From positions 1-30,515 of the IMG/VR virus record IMGVR_UViG_3300010885_026724: a stretch of 30,515 nucleotides of DNA, one strand, 5' to 3'. The stretch is from a virus. The notes beneath the pieces are model-generated. The model saw nothing but the letters and a program-made list of their open reading frames with translations. It was not told the origin of the DNA and did no database searches. Every line of letters begins with the position of its first letter. Within the stretch, counting starts at the first letter, position 1. Shown piece by piece: positions 1 through 7,426 of this stretch. Made by a program: the position numbers and the translations under genes.

Positions 1-201
1 ATGGGAATATCAACTAACCTTAATTATAACTATTCCCTATATGATAAGGGACAGATTCCTTCCCCTGTTATTTTAAGAGATATGGCAAATGCATATAAAT
101 GGGGACTCAAGACGATTTATTATACAAATTCTGATGACGGTAATGTGCATAATTTATCAGATGTTTCAGGCGGATGTGAAAGTGGGGCTTGCCAAGTTTA
201 A
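1..201 (+). CDS. nrdA: Ribonucleoside-diphosphate reductase large subunit, C-terminal fragment
   Basis: This is the last 66 residues of the class Ia reductase alpha subunit; the frame is open at the window edge, so the first ATG is internal and the true start lies upstream. The segment LKTIYYTNSDD matches the region just before the tail of NrdA, and the protein ends in CESGACQV, the C-terminal redox-active Cys pair (CxxxxC) that in E. coli NrdA (ending CESGACKI) re-reduces the active site using thioredoxin or glutaredoxin. It lies 3 bases upstream of nrdB. Identity is firm; only the tail can be seen. Confidence 0.93.
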   Translation: MGISTNLNYNYSLYDKGQIPSPVILRDMANAYKWGLKTIYYTNSDDGNVHNLSDVSGGCESGACQV

Positions 202-204
202 TTT

Positions 205-1290
205 ATGAAAAGAACTATATTTAATTTTGAACCTCGGAAGAACAACATTCTATTTTTGGGCGATCCTCTTGGAATCCAAAGATATGATAATCCTAAATAT
301 CCTGTATTTGCTGAATTGGCACGGAAACAGAAGCAGTTCTTATGGATGCCTGAACGAATCAGTCTCTTAGAAGATCGTCCTAAATATCGGGGACTATCGG
401 AAACGGAGCGGTTTATTTTTGACACAAATCTCCGCGTCCAAACTCTTATTGACTCGTTGTTGATGAGAGGCTTGGATGTCCTTAAACAGAATGTAACAAA
501 TGAAGAATTAGAAGATTCTCTATCAGTTCATTCATTCTGTGAGACTTCTATTCATTCGTTCTCCTACACACATATCCTTAAATCATTGATGGATAAGAAC
601 ATGACACAGTTCTTTGATTCCATTTTACAAGATAAGAATATCACTGATAGAGCACAAACGATTGTGACTGCATATGATCAGTTATTTGAAGACGATAATT
701 CTGATAAGAAAACAGATATTCTCAATACTGTTATTCAGAATTATATCACGGAAGGTGTTTTATTCTATACGAGCTTTGTAACCAGTTTCTATTTTGGTTC
801 AAAGTTTGGGTTTAAATCGGCGGATATTGTTAAAGAGATTGCGCGTGATGAAAATCTACACGTTGCAAACTTCCAAAATATTTTCTCAATCTTAAAAAAG
901 AATGAAGAAGAAGGTTTTTATGATTTAATTAATAATTCCTCCTTTGAAGACAAGGTTTATACTGCATTTGGTGAAGCAGTACAGGCTGAAAAGGTTTGGT
1001 CTGCATATATTTTCTCCAAGGGAAACATGATTGGATTGAATGCGGATATTCTTGATTCTTATATCGAATGGATTGCAAACAATAGACTACAATCTATTGG
1101 GTATCGTAAAATATTTGAGACTAAACGTAATCCTCTCGGATCATGGATCAATCCCTATTTTGGTACTGACGGGGAAGGTAACGAAGTGAGAACACAAGTT
1201 GCGCCACAAGAATCACACACTATCACCAGTTATAAATTAAATTCTATTAACAATGATATTTCTGAAGAAGATATTGCAGATATGTTTTGA
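205..1290 (+). CDS. nrdB: Ribonucleoside-diphosphate reductase small subunit (class Ia)
   Basis: NrdB (361 aa) houses the diferric-tyrosyl radical that drives reduction of ribonucleoside diphosphates by NrdA in the cytoplasm. Visible ligands, by comparison with E. coli NrdB, are D83 (LIDSLL), E113 and H117 (ETSIHSFSY), E183 (EGVLFY), E216 and H219 (RDENLH); the radical tyrosine is Y121. The acidic C-terminus ending in ADMF fits the R2 tail that docks on R1. One oddity is that E113 and H117 are four residues apart, whereas the usual ExxH spacing is three. The start follows nrdA by 3 bases and has no Shine-Dalgarno sequence. The stop codon sits inside the -35 box of the next promoter. Confidence 0.96.
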   Translation: MKRTIFNFEPRKNNILFLGDPLGIQRYDNPKYPVFAELARKQKQFLWMPERISLLEDRPKYRGLSETERFIFDTNLRVQTLIDSLLMRGLDVLKQNVTNEELEDSLSVHSFCETSIHSFSYTHILKSLMDKNMTQFFDSILQDKNITDRAQTIVTAYDQLFEDDNSDKKTDILNTVIQNYITEGVLFYTSFVTSFYFGSKFGFKSADIVKEIARDENLHVANFQNIFSILKKNEEEGFYDLINNSSFEDKVYTAFGEAVQAEKVWSAYIFSKGNMIGLNADILDSYIEWIANNRLQSIGYRKIFETKRNPLGSWINPYFGTDGEGNEVRTQVAPQESHTITSYKLNSINNDISEEDIADMF

Positions 1291-1314
1291 CAACTATCTA
1301 TGATAGTGTAAAAT
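1287..1314 (+). promoter_or_regulatory. Sigma70-type promoter, 16-bp spacer
   Basis: TTGACA (1287-1292), a 16-bp spacer and TAAAAT (1309-1314); the -10 box ends 8 nt before the ATG at 1323, so almost no leader is expected. The TGA stop of nrdB lies inside the -35 box. The spacer holds a 6-bp inverted repeat, ACTATC-TAT-GATAGT (1293-1307), which might be an operator. Confidence 0.72.
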
Positions 1315-1322
1315 AGTCAGGT

Positions 1323-1700
1323 ATGCCTCAAATTGATAGTTCTTTATTGAATGTTATTAAAAACCTTCTATCTCAGAAGGAAGGATGGGATATAGTATGC
1401 CCTGAATGCATTCGACCCCGTAGATTAGTCTATAAATTCGGTTCATCCTCCTTAGCATTATATCTTGCACTGTCAAAGGGTGATGGATGGATGGATATTA
1501 AGCTGAATAGTTGCGACGATATTAGACGTTTAGAGGATTATGATATTTTTGACGAGGTATATACATGCAGTTCAGAAGTTATATCATTGTTCATGTGTAA
1601 ACATAAAGATTTACAAGATGCATTGTTGCTCGATGATTATGGTTCTATTAAAATTATTTTTAAAGATTTATGGGATGGGTTTATTAATTATTTAAAGTAA
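1323..1700 (+). CDS. Hypothetical protein with one CPEC motif
   Basis: I do not recognise this 125-aa protein. It has a predicted helical N-terminus, a single CPEC pair near residues 26-29, two more cysteines in its second half and a hydrophobic, aromatic C-terminus (DLWDGFINYLK). One CxxC pair alone does not make a zinc ribbon. It is the first gene behind the promoter at 1287, and the ATG lies 8 nt after the -10 box, which supports this start. No signal peptide or clear membrane segment is visible. Confidence 0.8.
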   Translation: MPQIDSSLLNVIKNLLSQKEGWDIVCPECIRPRRLVYKFGSSSLALYLALSKGDGWMDIKLNSCDDIRRLEDYDIFDEVYTCSSEVISLFMCKHKDLQDALLLDDYGSIKIIFKDLWDGFINYLK

Positions 1701-1708
1701 ATACCGTA

Positions 1709-1966
1709 ATGGGTATTATTGAAATGATTTCTGCTTTACTACAATTATTGATACAATTTTATAAGTTAAAAAATCAGTCATTATTTTTCGATATTATTAA
1801 TTCTTTTGAAACAACCTTACATAAATTAAGCGAAAAACGTGAGAGTTTAAGAAAAAATGCAGATAGCAAATCACAACAGGAAGCAGATGATGTTATGAAC
1901 GAAGTTATCGAAACGCAAAAAAAGAAAAAACTATTCCTAGACGATTGGAAGGCACAGCATCCATAA
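1709..1966 (+). CDS. Small N-terminally hydrophobic coiled-coil protein, possible i-spanin
   Basis: This 85-aa protein has a short hydrophobic N-terminal stretch (IIEMISALLQLLIQFY, residues 3-18) followed by a charged, probably coiled-coil region rich in K, E, R and Q. One base separates it from a small lipoprotein gene. An inner-membrane coiled-coil protein followed by a small outer-membrane lipoprotein is the layout of Rz/Rz1-type spanin pairs, which fuse the two membranes of Gram-negative hosts at lysis. The role is inferred from topology and neighbour; the hydrophobic stretch is short for a membrane span and no endolysin or holin lies next to it. Confidence 0.8.
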   Translation: MGIIEMISALLQLLIQFYKLKNQSLFFDIINSFETTLHKLSEKRESLRKNADSKSQQEADDVMNEVIETQKKKKLFLDDWKAQHP

Positions 1967-1967
1967 T

Positions 1968-2174
1968 ATGAAAAAATTATTTTTAATCCTATTTTTAGTC
2001 TCCTGTACTCATTCTCAAGTGGGGCAAAATATCTACCAACCAAAGGTGTTAATTCTATCTCCCCATACACGGGTTCAAACTAAAGAAGGAATTTATACCA
2101 GCCAAGATAAAGACGAAATCTGGTATTCGCAAGAAAGTATCAGCAAGCTAGAAAAACAACTCTCACAATTTTAA
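1968..2174 (+). CDS. Small lipoprotein, possible o-spanin
   Basis: This 68-aa protein starts with a classic lipoprotein signal (MKKLFLILFLVSC): basic n-region, hydrophobic core and lipobox LVSC with lipidated C13. The mature part is about 55 residues and contains EGIYTSQDKDEIWYSQES, resembling the GxYT...W.S pattern I associate with phage Rz1-like lipoproteins. Together with the upstream coiled-coil protein it could be the outer-membrane half of a spanin. The lipoprotein call is firm; the spanin role is inferred. Confidence 0.85.
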   Translation: MKKLFLILFLVSCTHSQVGQNIYQPKVLILSPHTRVQTKEGIYTSQDKDEIWYSQESISKLEKQLSQF

Positions 2175-2177
2175 CCA

Positions 2178-2897
2178 ATGAAATATAGATCATTATTTAT
2201 TTCTGATGTGCATCTAGGCTTATCACATACAAAGTTATGGAAATTGCTCAATTTTATCAGAGATAATGAGTTTGAAAATATTTTTCTAGTTGGGGATATT
2301 ATTGACGGATGGAAGCTGAAACGAAAATTTGAATGGCATGAAGATGCGAACACTTTCGTTCAAAAGATTTTTCGACTATCCCGTAGAGGGGTTAATATTG
2401 TTTACTTGATTGGCAATCATGATGAATTTTTATATTCATTTGAAAATCAAAGTTTTGGGGAAATTTTTATCAAGGAAAAATATATCCATACTACGGTTAA
2501 AGGTGAACGGGTGATGCTTATTCATGGACACCAGTTTGACGGAATTATTAAATGCAATAAATGGTTGCAGTGGATTGGTAGCATGTTGTATGAAAGTTTA
2601 ATCAAATTTAATGTTAAGTTTAATCTGATTCGTCATAAATTTGGATTAGGATATTGGTCGCTTAGCAAATTTCTTAAAAGTAAAACAAAAGAGGTTGTAG
2701 GATATGTCAATTCATTTGAAGACACTTTGATTGATTATGCTAAAAATCATAAAGTTGATAGTATTTTATGTGGTCATATTCATACCCCTACATTAAAATT
2801 AGGAGAAGTTAATTACTATAATACAGGAGATTTTGTGGAAAATTCTACATGTTTTGTGGAGACATTGGAAGGTGATATGCAACTCAAAGAAATTTAG
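2178..2897 (+). CDS. Calcineurin-like metallophosphoesterase, LpxH2/YbbF-like
   Basis: This 239-aa protein carries the full metallophosphoesterase signature: D10-V-H12 (DVHLG), GD40xxD, GN80H81D, H116/H118 (HGH) and GH200xH202 near the end, which bind two metal ions. Length and motif spacing fit UDP-2,3-diacylglucosamine hydrolase-like enzymes; a phage member might act on a phospholipid, a nucleotide signal or a nucleic-acid end. It follows the lipoprotein by 3 bases and is probably co-transcribed with it. The fold and metal sites are clear; the substrate is unknown. Confidence 0.92.
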   Translation: MKYRSLFISDVHLGLSHTKLWKLLNFIRDNEFENIFLVGDIIDGWKLKRKFEWHEDANTFVQKIFRLSRRGVNIVYLIGNHDEFLYSFENQSFGEIFIKEKYIHTTVKGERVMLIHGHQFDGIIKCNKWLQWIGSMLYESLIKFNVKFNLIRHKFGLGYWSLSKFLKSKTKEVVGYVNSFEDTLIDYAKNHKVDSILCGHIHTPTLKLGEVNYYNTGDFVENSTCFVETLEGDMQLKEI

Positions 2898-2900
2898 TCG

Positions 2901-2928
2901 TTGACAAGTGATTAAAAACTGCTAACAT
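2901..2928 (+). promoter_or_regulatory. Sigma70-type promoter, 16-bp spacer
   Basis: TTGACA (2901-2906), a 16-bp spacer and TAACAT (2923-2928). The -10 box ends 10 nt before the ATG at 2939, leaving a leader of only a few bases. It starts 3 nt after the metallophosphoesterase stop codon. Confidence 0.65.
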
Positions 2929-2938
2929 ATAGCCACGT

Positions 2939-3346
2939 ATGTTTGATAATAATATCGGAATTTTTAATGTTCGTTCGTTTTCCACACCAGATGGTATTCG
3001 TCGTGCTATCAAAATGTGTCGAACACATCATACCTATTCAACACATGGGTCAATGCAGTACTGGATAAATAATCCTGATAATATTCAAAACATTATTTTT
3101 CTTATCCGTGAAGGTATTCCTATCGGCACCCTAATGGTCTTAAAAATAAATGACCAAAATGTTGCTTGCAATTGCGGAACATGGGTATATCCTGAATGGC
3201 GTAAACTTGGCGTAGGACGATACTTAATGGAAAAAGCTAATCAAATGAGATTAAAACTTAAACCGTGGACAGGTACATATCAGTCAAAAGCTTTTTACGA
3301 AAAAACATGGTCAAAATACGAAAGAACTTCTTCAATTAATCAATAA
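2939..3346 (+). CDS. GNAT-family N-acetyltransferase
   Basis: This 135-aa protein has the GNAT acetyl-CoA site: a beta strand (CNCGTWVYPEWR) followed by motif A, RKLGVGRYLM (about 88-97), and the late AFYEK element before the last strand. GNAT enzymes transfer an acyl group to an amine of a small molecule, peptide or protein. The substrate cannot be read from sequence. It begins a new transcription unit behind the promoter at 2901 and is followed 5 bases later by another small gene. Confidence 0.88.
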   Translation: MFDNNIGIFNVRSFSTPDGIRRAIKMCRTHHTYSTHGSMQYWINNPDNIQNIIFLIREGIPIGTLMVLKINDQNVACNCGTWVYPEWRKLGVGRYLMEKANQMRLKLKPWTGTYQSKAFYEKTWSKYERTSSINQ

Positions 3347-3351
3347 AATAT

Positions 3352-3690
3352 ATGTATGAATCAGGTGAAAAATTAGTATGCGTTGATGACAAGATTCATC
3401 CAGAAATCGCGTTCCTTTATAAACAACTTCCGAAAAAGGGACAAGTATATACTTGTCGTGAATGCTCTATCGGCACTACTAATGTGTTTGCCGCAGATCA
3501 AAATGTTACATTTAAAGTTCTTCTGGAAGAACTTGTTAATGACATTGACCCTTATACCGAAACAGGATGCAGGGAAGAATTAGGATTCCGTTCTGATAGA
3601 TTCGCTCCAGTCGAGAAGATCGAAGAAGAAGAGGAAGATTTTGCCCTTGTGGGAGTAGGTGCAGAAAGCGATAAACCCCATTGGCTATAA
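3352..3690 (+). CDS. Conserved phage-type small protein (GxKVxCxDD / RFxP pattern)
   Basis: This 112-aa protein has an order of motifs I associate with conserved hypothetical phage proteins: GEKLVCVDD near the N-terminus, KKGQVYTCRE in the middle and LGFRSDRFAPVE near the end, the part after RFxP being a poorly conserved acidic tail (EEEEED). It may be a small beta barrel, similar in look to SH3-like domains, but I know of no assigned function. No ribosome-binding site is visible. Confidence 0.82.
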   Translation: MYESGEKLVCVDDKIHPEIAFLYKQLPKKGQVYTCRECSIGTTNVFAADQNVTFKVLLEELVNDIDPYTETGCREELGFRSDRFAPVEKIEEEEEDFALVGVGAESDKPHWL

Positions 3691-3746
3691 TTATGAAACG
3701 TTTATCAGGGCTGTTGCAGAAGATGCTTAATCATGAATAAAATATT

Positions 3747-4148
3747 ATGGGATACACTGCAATAGTTTTAGAAGAAAAAGATCAGAATAAGATCAAAGAG
3801 CGCGTTATAATGCTTAACTTGCCTGATTGGGATGTTAAATGCCATCATTGCACTTTGCATATGGGGTTGCCTACTGTAGAAGAAGATGCGGTGTACAATC
3901 ATTCTTTTATTCTTGTTATTGATGCCATTGGTATCAGTCACAAAGCCGTAGCATTTAGAGTGACCGATATTGTGCATCCTAAAGGAGTTCAAATTCGTTC
4001 TTCAAATGATATTCCACATATCACCCTATTGGTTAATTCTAAAGATGGTGGTAAAGCTGTAGATTCTAATGCAATTACTAATTGGATCGCAGTTGAACAA
4101 AACAAACAACCTCTCCGATTAATGGGGAGACTTAAATTCGTTGAATAA
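3747..4148 (+). CDS. 2H-phosphoesterase-like protein
   Basis: This 133-aa protein has two HxTL motifs, H34-C-T-L in CHHCTLHMG and H91-I-T-L in IPHITLLVN, spaced about 57 residues apart as in the 2H phosphoesterase fold (LigT, cyclic phosphodiesterases, RNA-repair CPDases). A GGKAVDSN segment (101-108) follows the second motif. Known 2H enzymes open 2',3'-cyclic phosphates, ADP-ribose cyclic phosphate or, in anti-CBASS Acb1, cyclic oligonucleotides. Lying two genes before the NAD salvage pair, it could process RNA ends or a nucleotide signal. The two-motif match is clear; the substrate is open. Confidence 0.82.
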   Translation: MGYTAIVLEEKDQNKIKERVIMLNLPDWDVKCHHCTLHMGLPTVEEDAVYNHSFILVIDAIGISHKAVAFRVTDIVHPKGVQIRSSNDIPHITLLVNSKDGGKAVDSNAITNWIAVEQNKQPLRLMGRLKFVE

Positions 4149-4513
4149 TGAACAGAAAAATACAATTAGAAAATATAGCAATCATCCTTGCTAAAATATG
4201 GATATTGTTTAGGAATAAATCTAATTGGATGCGTTTTAATTACTCACGGACTGATATAAACCAAAGAGATACTTATTGTATTCTTGGAGCAATAGGAAAA
4301 TTCGCAAAAGGATCAGATGGTGCAGCAGCCAATAGATTTTTAACTAATGCATTAACCTCCTACGTGAGTTCTAAACAATTAGTTATCAACACTGGAAAAT
4401 ATCCATTAAATTTGGCATCTTTTAATGATGCTGTTCCTTATGAATTAATGATGGCATTTATTAAAAACACTTATGATAATTTAGTGTATGATTTAGACCA
4501 CAATTTGATTTGA
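4148..4513 (+). CDS. Hypothetical protein, DUF6197-like pattern
   Basis: The 121-aa product has a YCILGAIGKF segment in its first half and LASFNDAVPYELMMAFIKN near the end. This pairing (xCxLGA... then WND/FND followed by a helix) resembles the small phage family DUF6197, whose function is unknown; I am only moderately sure of the match. Its start overlaps the preceding stop as TAATG, so the two are translationally coupled. Its own TGA stop lies in the -35 box of the nadM promoter. Confidence 0.8.
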   Translation: MNRKIQLENIAIILAKIWILFRNKSNWMRFNYSRTDINQRDTYCILGAIGKFAKGSDGAAANRFLTNALTSYVSSKQLVINTGKYPLNLASFNDAVPYELMMAFIKNTYDNLVYDLDHNLI

Positions 4514-4538
4514 CTAGCAGGTAAACATGTGATAGAAT
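4510..4538 (+). promoter_or_regulatory. Promoter giving a leaderless nadM transcript
   Basis: TTGACT (4510-4515), a 17-bp spacer and TAGAAT (4533-4538), followed by exactly 6 nt and the ATG at 4545. With initiation 7 nt after the -10 box, the start codon would be the 5' end of the mRNA. The -35 box contains the TGA stop of the upstream gene. Confidence 0.75.
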
Positions 4539-4544
4539 GTATAT

Positions 4545-5453
4545 ATGAAAGAAAAAGTAAACAGAAACGACATCGGAATTATTGTGGCGAGATTTATGGT
4601 TCATGAGCTTCATGAAGCACATAAAGACCTTATTCAAAGTGTCATTGATCGTCATGAACGAATTATTATCTTTCTTGGGTGTTCTCCTTTACGTAACACA
4701 TTAAACGCTCCTTTAGATTTTAAACATCGTGCGGCAATGATCCATGATGATTTTCCTGATGTAGAAGTTCACTATGTTGATGATAATCGTAGTGATGAAG
4801 TTTGGTCAGCAAATCTTGACAGACAAATTGCTAAATGGTCCGCCCCCGGTCAAACCGCTACTCTATACGGTTCCCGTGATAGTTTCCTTAAACATTATAA
4901 AGGTAAGAATCCTACATGTGAACTTGAATCAGAGATTTTTATTTCGGGTTCACAAGTCCGTAAAAGCATTATTGTTAATTATCCGTCATCTAAGGATTAT
5001 CGTGCGGGTGTTATTGCTGCTACAGGGCAGCACTATCCTACGGCATATCAAACGGTTGATATTGCTATTCTTAATGAAGATGAAACAGAACTTCTACTTG
5101 CTAAAAAACCCCGTGAAGCAAAATGGCGCTTTGTAGGAGGTTTTAGTGACCCCCGTAGCAATAGCCTCGAAGAAGATGCACGCCGCGAAGTTCAAGAGGA
5201 AACAGGTATTGAAATCTCTGATCCTAAATATATTGGAAGCACTAAGATTGATGATTGGCGTTTCCGTGGTGAAAAGGATTGCATCAAAACGGCATTCTTC
5301 TCTGCCAAATATTTATTTGGTAAACCGGAAGGGGCTGATGATGTAGAAGCTGTAAAATGGTTCAAAATTGATAGCCTCACTCCGAGTGATTTCGTCTATG
5401 AACATAATGTTTTGTGGAAGATGTTTACTAAAAAATTCGATTGGAAGCACTAA
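4545..5453 (+). CDS. nadM: Bifunctional NMN adenylyltransferase / Nudix hydrolase
   Basis: This 302-aa enzyme should join NMN and ATP to make NAD+ (N-terminal domain) and hydrolyse an ADP-ribose-like nucleotide (C-terminal Nudix). Residues 11-26 (GIIVARFMVHELHEAH) hold the nucleotidyltransferase HxxH-type site and ISGSQVRKS (133-141) the second ATP motif. The Nudix box is about 199-221 and ends REVQEETGI; N207 replaces the usual first Glu of the box. The architecture matches phage KVP40-type and cyanobacterial NadM-Nudix proteins. The last residues (WKH) come from a 71-bp duplicated segment read in another frame, so the native C-terminus was probably replaced. It works with the NAMPT gene downstream. 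Confidence 0.95.
   Translation: MKEKVNRNDIGIIVARFMVHELHEAHKDLIQSVIDRHERIIIFLGCSPLRNTLNAPLDFKHRAAMIHDDFPDVEVHYVDDNRSDEVWSANLDRQIAKWSAPGQTATLYGSRDSFLKHYKGKNPTCELESEIFISGSQVRKSIIVNYPSSKDYRAGVIAATGQHYPTAYQTVDIAILNEDETELLLAKKPREAKWRFVGGFSDPRSNSLEEDARREVQEETGIEISDPKYIGSTKIDDWRFRGEKDCIKTAFFSAKYLFGKPEGADDVEAVKWFKIDSLTPSDFVYEHNVLWKMFTKKFDWKH
5232..5302 (+). repeat. 71-bp direct repeat, copy 1 (inside nadM Nudix domain)
   Basis: An exact 71-bp copy of this segment recurs at 5440-5510, 208 bp downstream. Here it encodes residues 230-253 of the nadM product (IGSTKIDDWRF onward). Begins ATTGGAAGCACTAAG and ends GGCATTCTTCTC. Confidence 0.97.
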
Positions 5454-5510
5454 GATTGATGATTGGCGTTTCCGTGGTGAAAAGGATTGCATCAAAACGG
5501 CATTCTTCTC
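5440..5510 (+). repeat. 71-bp direct repeat, copy 2 (nadM stop codon region)
   Basis: Identical to 5232-5302 with different flanks on both sides. In this position it is read in another frame, supplies the last codons and the TAA stop of nadM (5451-5453) and then continues as non-coding DNA. It may be a recombination scar or an assembly-graph artefact. Confidence 0.97.
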
Positions 5511-5660
5511 GATTATAGTGTCAATCATAAGATATACATATCCGCCAGAGGATATTCAGCAGTATTAATTAATTCACAAGGATTAAAGAAAATAAAAGAT
5601 AAAATAACACAATTAAAAATACCTTACTTAGAAAGAAAATGGAACAATGAGCAGACTTAA
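5511..5660 (+). pseudogene. Headless remnant of an unidentified gene
   Basis: Directly after repeat copy 2 there is an open stretch of 49 codons without a usable start, beginning DYSVNHKIYISARGYSAVL and ending ERKWNNEQT before a TAA at 5658-5660. It overlaps the first 14 bases of the NAMPT gene, as an authentic upstream gene in this genome would. The residue pattern looks like true protein, so it is probably the 3' end of a gene whose front was removed by the event that created the 71-bp repeat. I cannot assign a family. Confidence 0.55.
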
Positions 5661-7044
5661 ACATAATATCATTTTAAATAGCGATTGCTATAAATATACT
5701 CACTGGCTACAAATTCCGAAAAAGACCAGCTTCATGCATACTTATGTAGAAGCACGGGGCAGTTCTATTGAAGGAATTGATTATACTCGTCCTTTTGGTT
5801 ATCAAGGTTTCTGCATGGATTATCTTGTTGGACAAGTCATTGAAGAATGGATGATTGACGAAGCAGTTGAATTGCTTGGCGAAGTTTTCCAAACTCATGA
5901 ATATTTTAATGAGAAAGCTTTCCGGCATTTGCTTTCCGAACATGGGGGCAAGTTACCAATCACTGTTCGTGCAGTTGAAGAAGGCAAACGAGTTGGATTG
6001 AAAAACGTTCTTATGAGCGTTGAGGCAGAAGGTGAAGAATTTGCATGGCTTGCTCCGTGGATTGAAACAATGCTCTTACGTGCCGGATGGTATGGTACTA
6101 CAGTTTGTACTGTTAGTAGTGTCATTAAAGATATGGAAAAGAAATATAGTGCTATTTGTGGTGGCCCTATGAATATCTGTTTCTTAAATGATTTCGGTGC
6201 GCGGGGAGTTTCTAGCCATGAATCGGCTGAAATTGGAGGCGCAGCACACCTTGTAAATTATTATGGAACGGATAATATGGAAGGTTTGCGATGGGCAAAA
6301 CATCGTTATGGAAAATGTGCAACGGGTTATTCGGTTTTTGCTTCTGAACATAGCACAACCACTATCTATACTAAAGCAGGTGAAGTTAATGCTTATACAC
6401 ATTTCTTAACTACTGTTCCTAGTGATAAGATTATTTCGATTGTACCAGATTCCTATGATTACGAGAATGCTGTTCGTAATATCTTTGGTAAGATTTTAAA
6501 AGAATTAATTCTTTCTCGTTCGGCACCTACCGTGGTTCGTCCTGACAGTGGCGATCCTGTCACAATGGCAGTGTTGACCCTTAAATGGCTATGGGAAGAT
6601 TTTGGTGGAACAACCAATGAAAAAGGGTTTAAAGTTTTGAATCCTAAAGTTCGTGTCATTTACGGGGATGGTATTAATTTACAATCTATTGATACGATTC
6701 TTCAAGCGGTTATCGCTGCCGGATTCAGTATTGAAAATATCATCTTTGGTATGGGTGGTAAACTCCTTCAAGGTGTTGATCGTGACACCTTTAAGTTCGC
6801 TTGTAAGCTGTCTTATGCGATTGTTGACGGTCAACCTGTTCATATCTTCAAAGACCCTATCACCGATCATGGTAAGAAATCTAAATCGGGTTTGCTTAAA
6901 TTGATTATTAAAGATGGTGTATATCAGACGGTTCAACGTCATGAATACCCTGAATTGAAAGATGAACTTGACATTATCTTTAAAGATGGTAGTCTAGTGA
7001 AGACTCTGACTTTTGATCAGATTCGCAAAAACGCAGAAAACTAA
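5647..7044 (+). CDS. nadV: Nicotinamide phosphoribosyltransferase (NAMPT)
   Basis: This 465-aa type II phosphoribosyltransferase should convert nicotinamide and PRPP to NMN, the substrate of the NadM domain upstream. Recognisable segments are SDCYKYTHW (12-20), GARGVSSHES (184-193), YGTD209, SEH235ST (phosphorylated histidine of NAMPT), VVR298PD300SGDP (PRPP/nicotinamide site) and VIYGDG341-342. Length fits NAMPT (about 460-490 aa) rather than nicotinate phosphoribosyltransferase. With nadM it forms the two-step NAD+ reconstitution route known from phages, which restores NAD+ after depletion by host defences. Upstream DNA is AT-rich with no convincing ribosome-binding site. Confidence 0.96.
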   Translation: MSRLKHNIILNSDCYKYTHWLQIPKKTSFMHTYVEARGSSIEGIDYTRPFGYQGFCMDYLVGQVIEEWMIDEAVELLGEVFQTHEYFNEKAFRHLLSEHGGKLPITVRAVEEGKRVGLKNVLMSVEAEGEEFAWLAPWIETMLLRAGWYGTTVCTVSSVIKDMEKKYSAICGGPMNICFLNDFGARGVSSHESAEIGGAAHLVNYYGTDNMEGLRWAKHRYGKCATGYSVFASEHSTTTIYTKAGEVNAYTHFLTTVPSDKIISIVPDSYDYENAVRNIFGKILKELILSRSAPTVVRPDSGDPVTMAVLTLKWLWEDFGGTTNEKGFKVLNPKVRVIYGDGINLQSIDTILQAVIAAGFSIENIIFGMGGKLLQGVDRDTFKFACKLSYAIVDGQPVHIFKDPITDHGKKSKSGLLKLIIKDGVYQTVQRHEYPELKDELDIIFKDGSLVKTLTFDQIRKNAEN

Positions 7045-7053
7045 ACAAATATT

Positions 7054-7422
7054 ATGAAAGATATACTTCGTCGGGTAGGATTGGTTGCAATTTTTATTAG
7101 TGCGATTGTAGTAGGATTGATTATGGAACATGGCCCTACAAAGCCAGTTAATTATGATATTCCTGTAAAACCACTTGTAATGGGAGAATCTCCTGTTAAT
7201 TTGGTTCCTAATATTAAAACCGAAACGATTGTATCATCTGATATTAAGTCGAATGCCGATTTTATGAAATTGGTTAAGACCTTTCCTGATGGGGCATTTA
7301 AGAGTAATTTACTCTTTGTGCTTGCCGCAGATTACAATGGTGACAGTATCAAGCTTAATGAGATTCTACAAGCCTACGGAAAGTTAGTTCGCGCACAATT
7401 ACAAAAGCAAAACACTTTCTAA
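7054..7422 (+). CDS. Membrane-anchored hypothetical protein
   Basis: This 122-aa protein has one N-terminal membrane span (VGLVAIFISAIVVGLIM, about 8-24) preceded by RR, so its C-terminal ~95 residues should lie in the periplasm. The outer part has a proline-rich linker and a helical end (ADYNGDSIKLNEILQAYGKLV). I do not recognise the family. It follows NAMPT by 9 bases and is probably co-transcribed with it. Confidence 0.8.
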   Translation: MKDILRRVGLVAIFISAIVVGLIMEHGPTKPVNYDIPVKPLVMGESPVNLVPNIKTETIVSSDIKSNADFMKLVKTFPDGAFKSNLLFVLAADYNGDSIKLNEILQAYGKLVRAQLQKQNTF

Positions 7423-7426
7423 ATAA

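Noticed and set aside
3693-3740. 15-codon ORF (MKRLSGLLQKMLNHE)
   Set aside because: Too short to call without a coupling overlap or homologue.
5368-5568. 66-codon + frame across the second 71-bp repeat
   Set aside because: It repeats the IGSTKIDDWRF piece of nadM only because the repeat falls back in that frame; its front is out-of-frame nadM.
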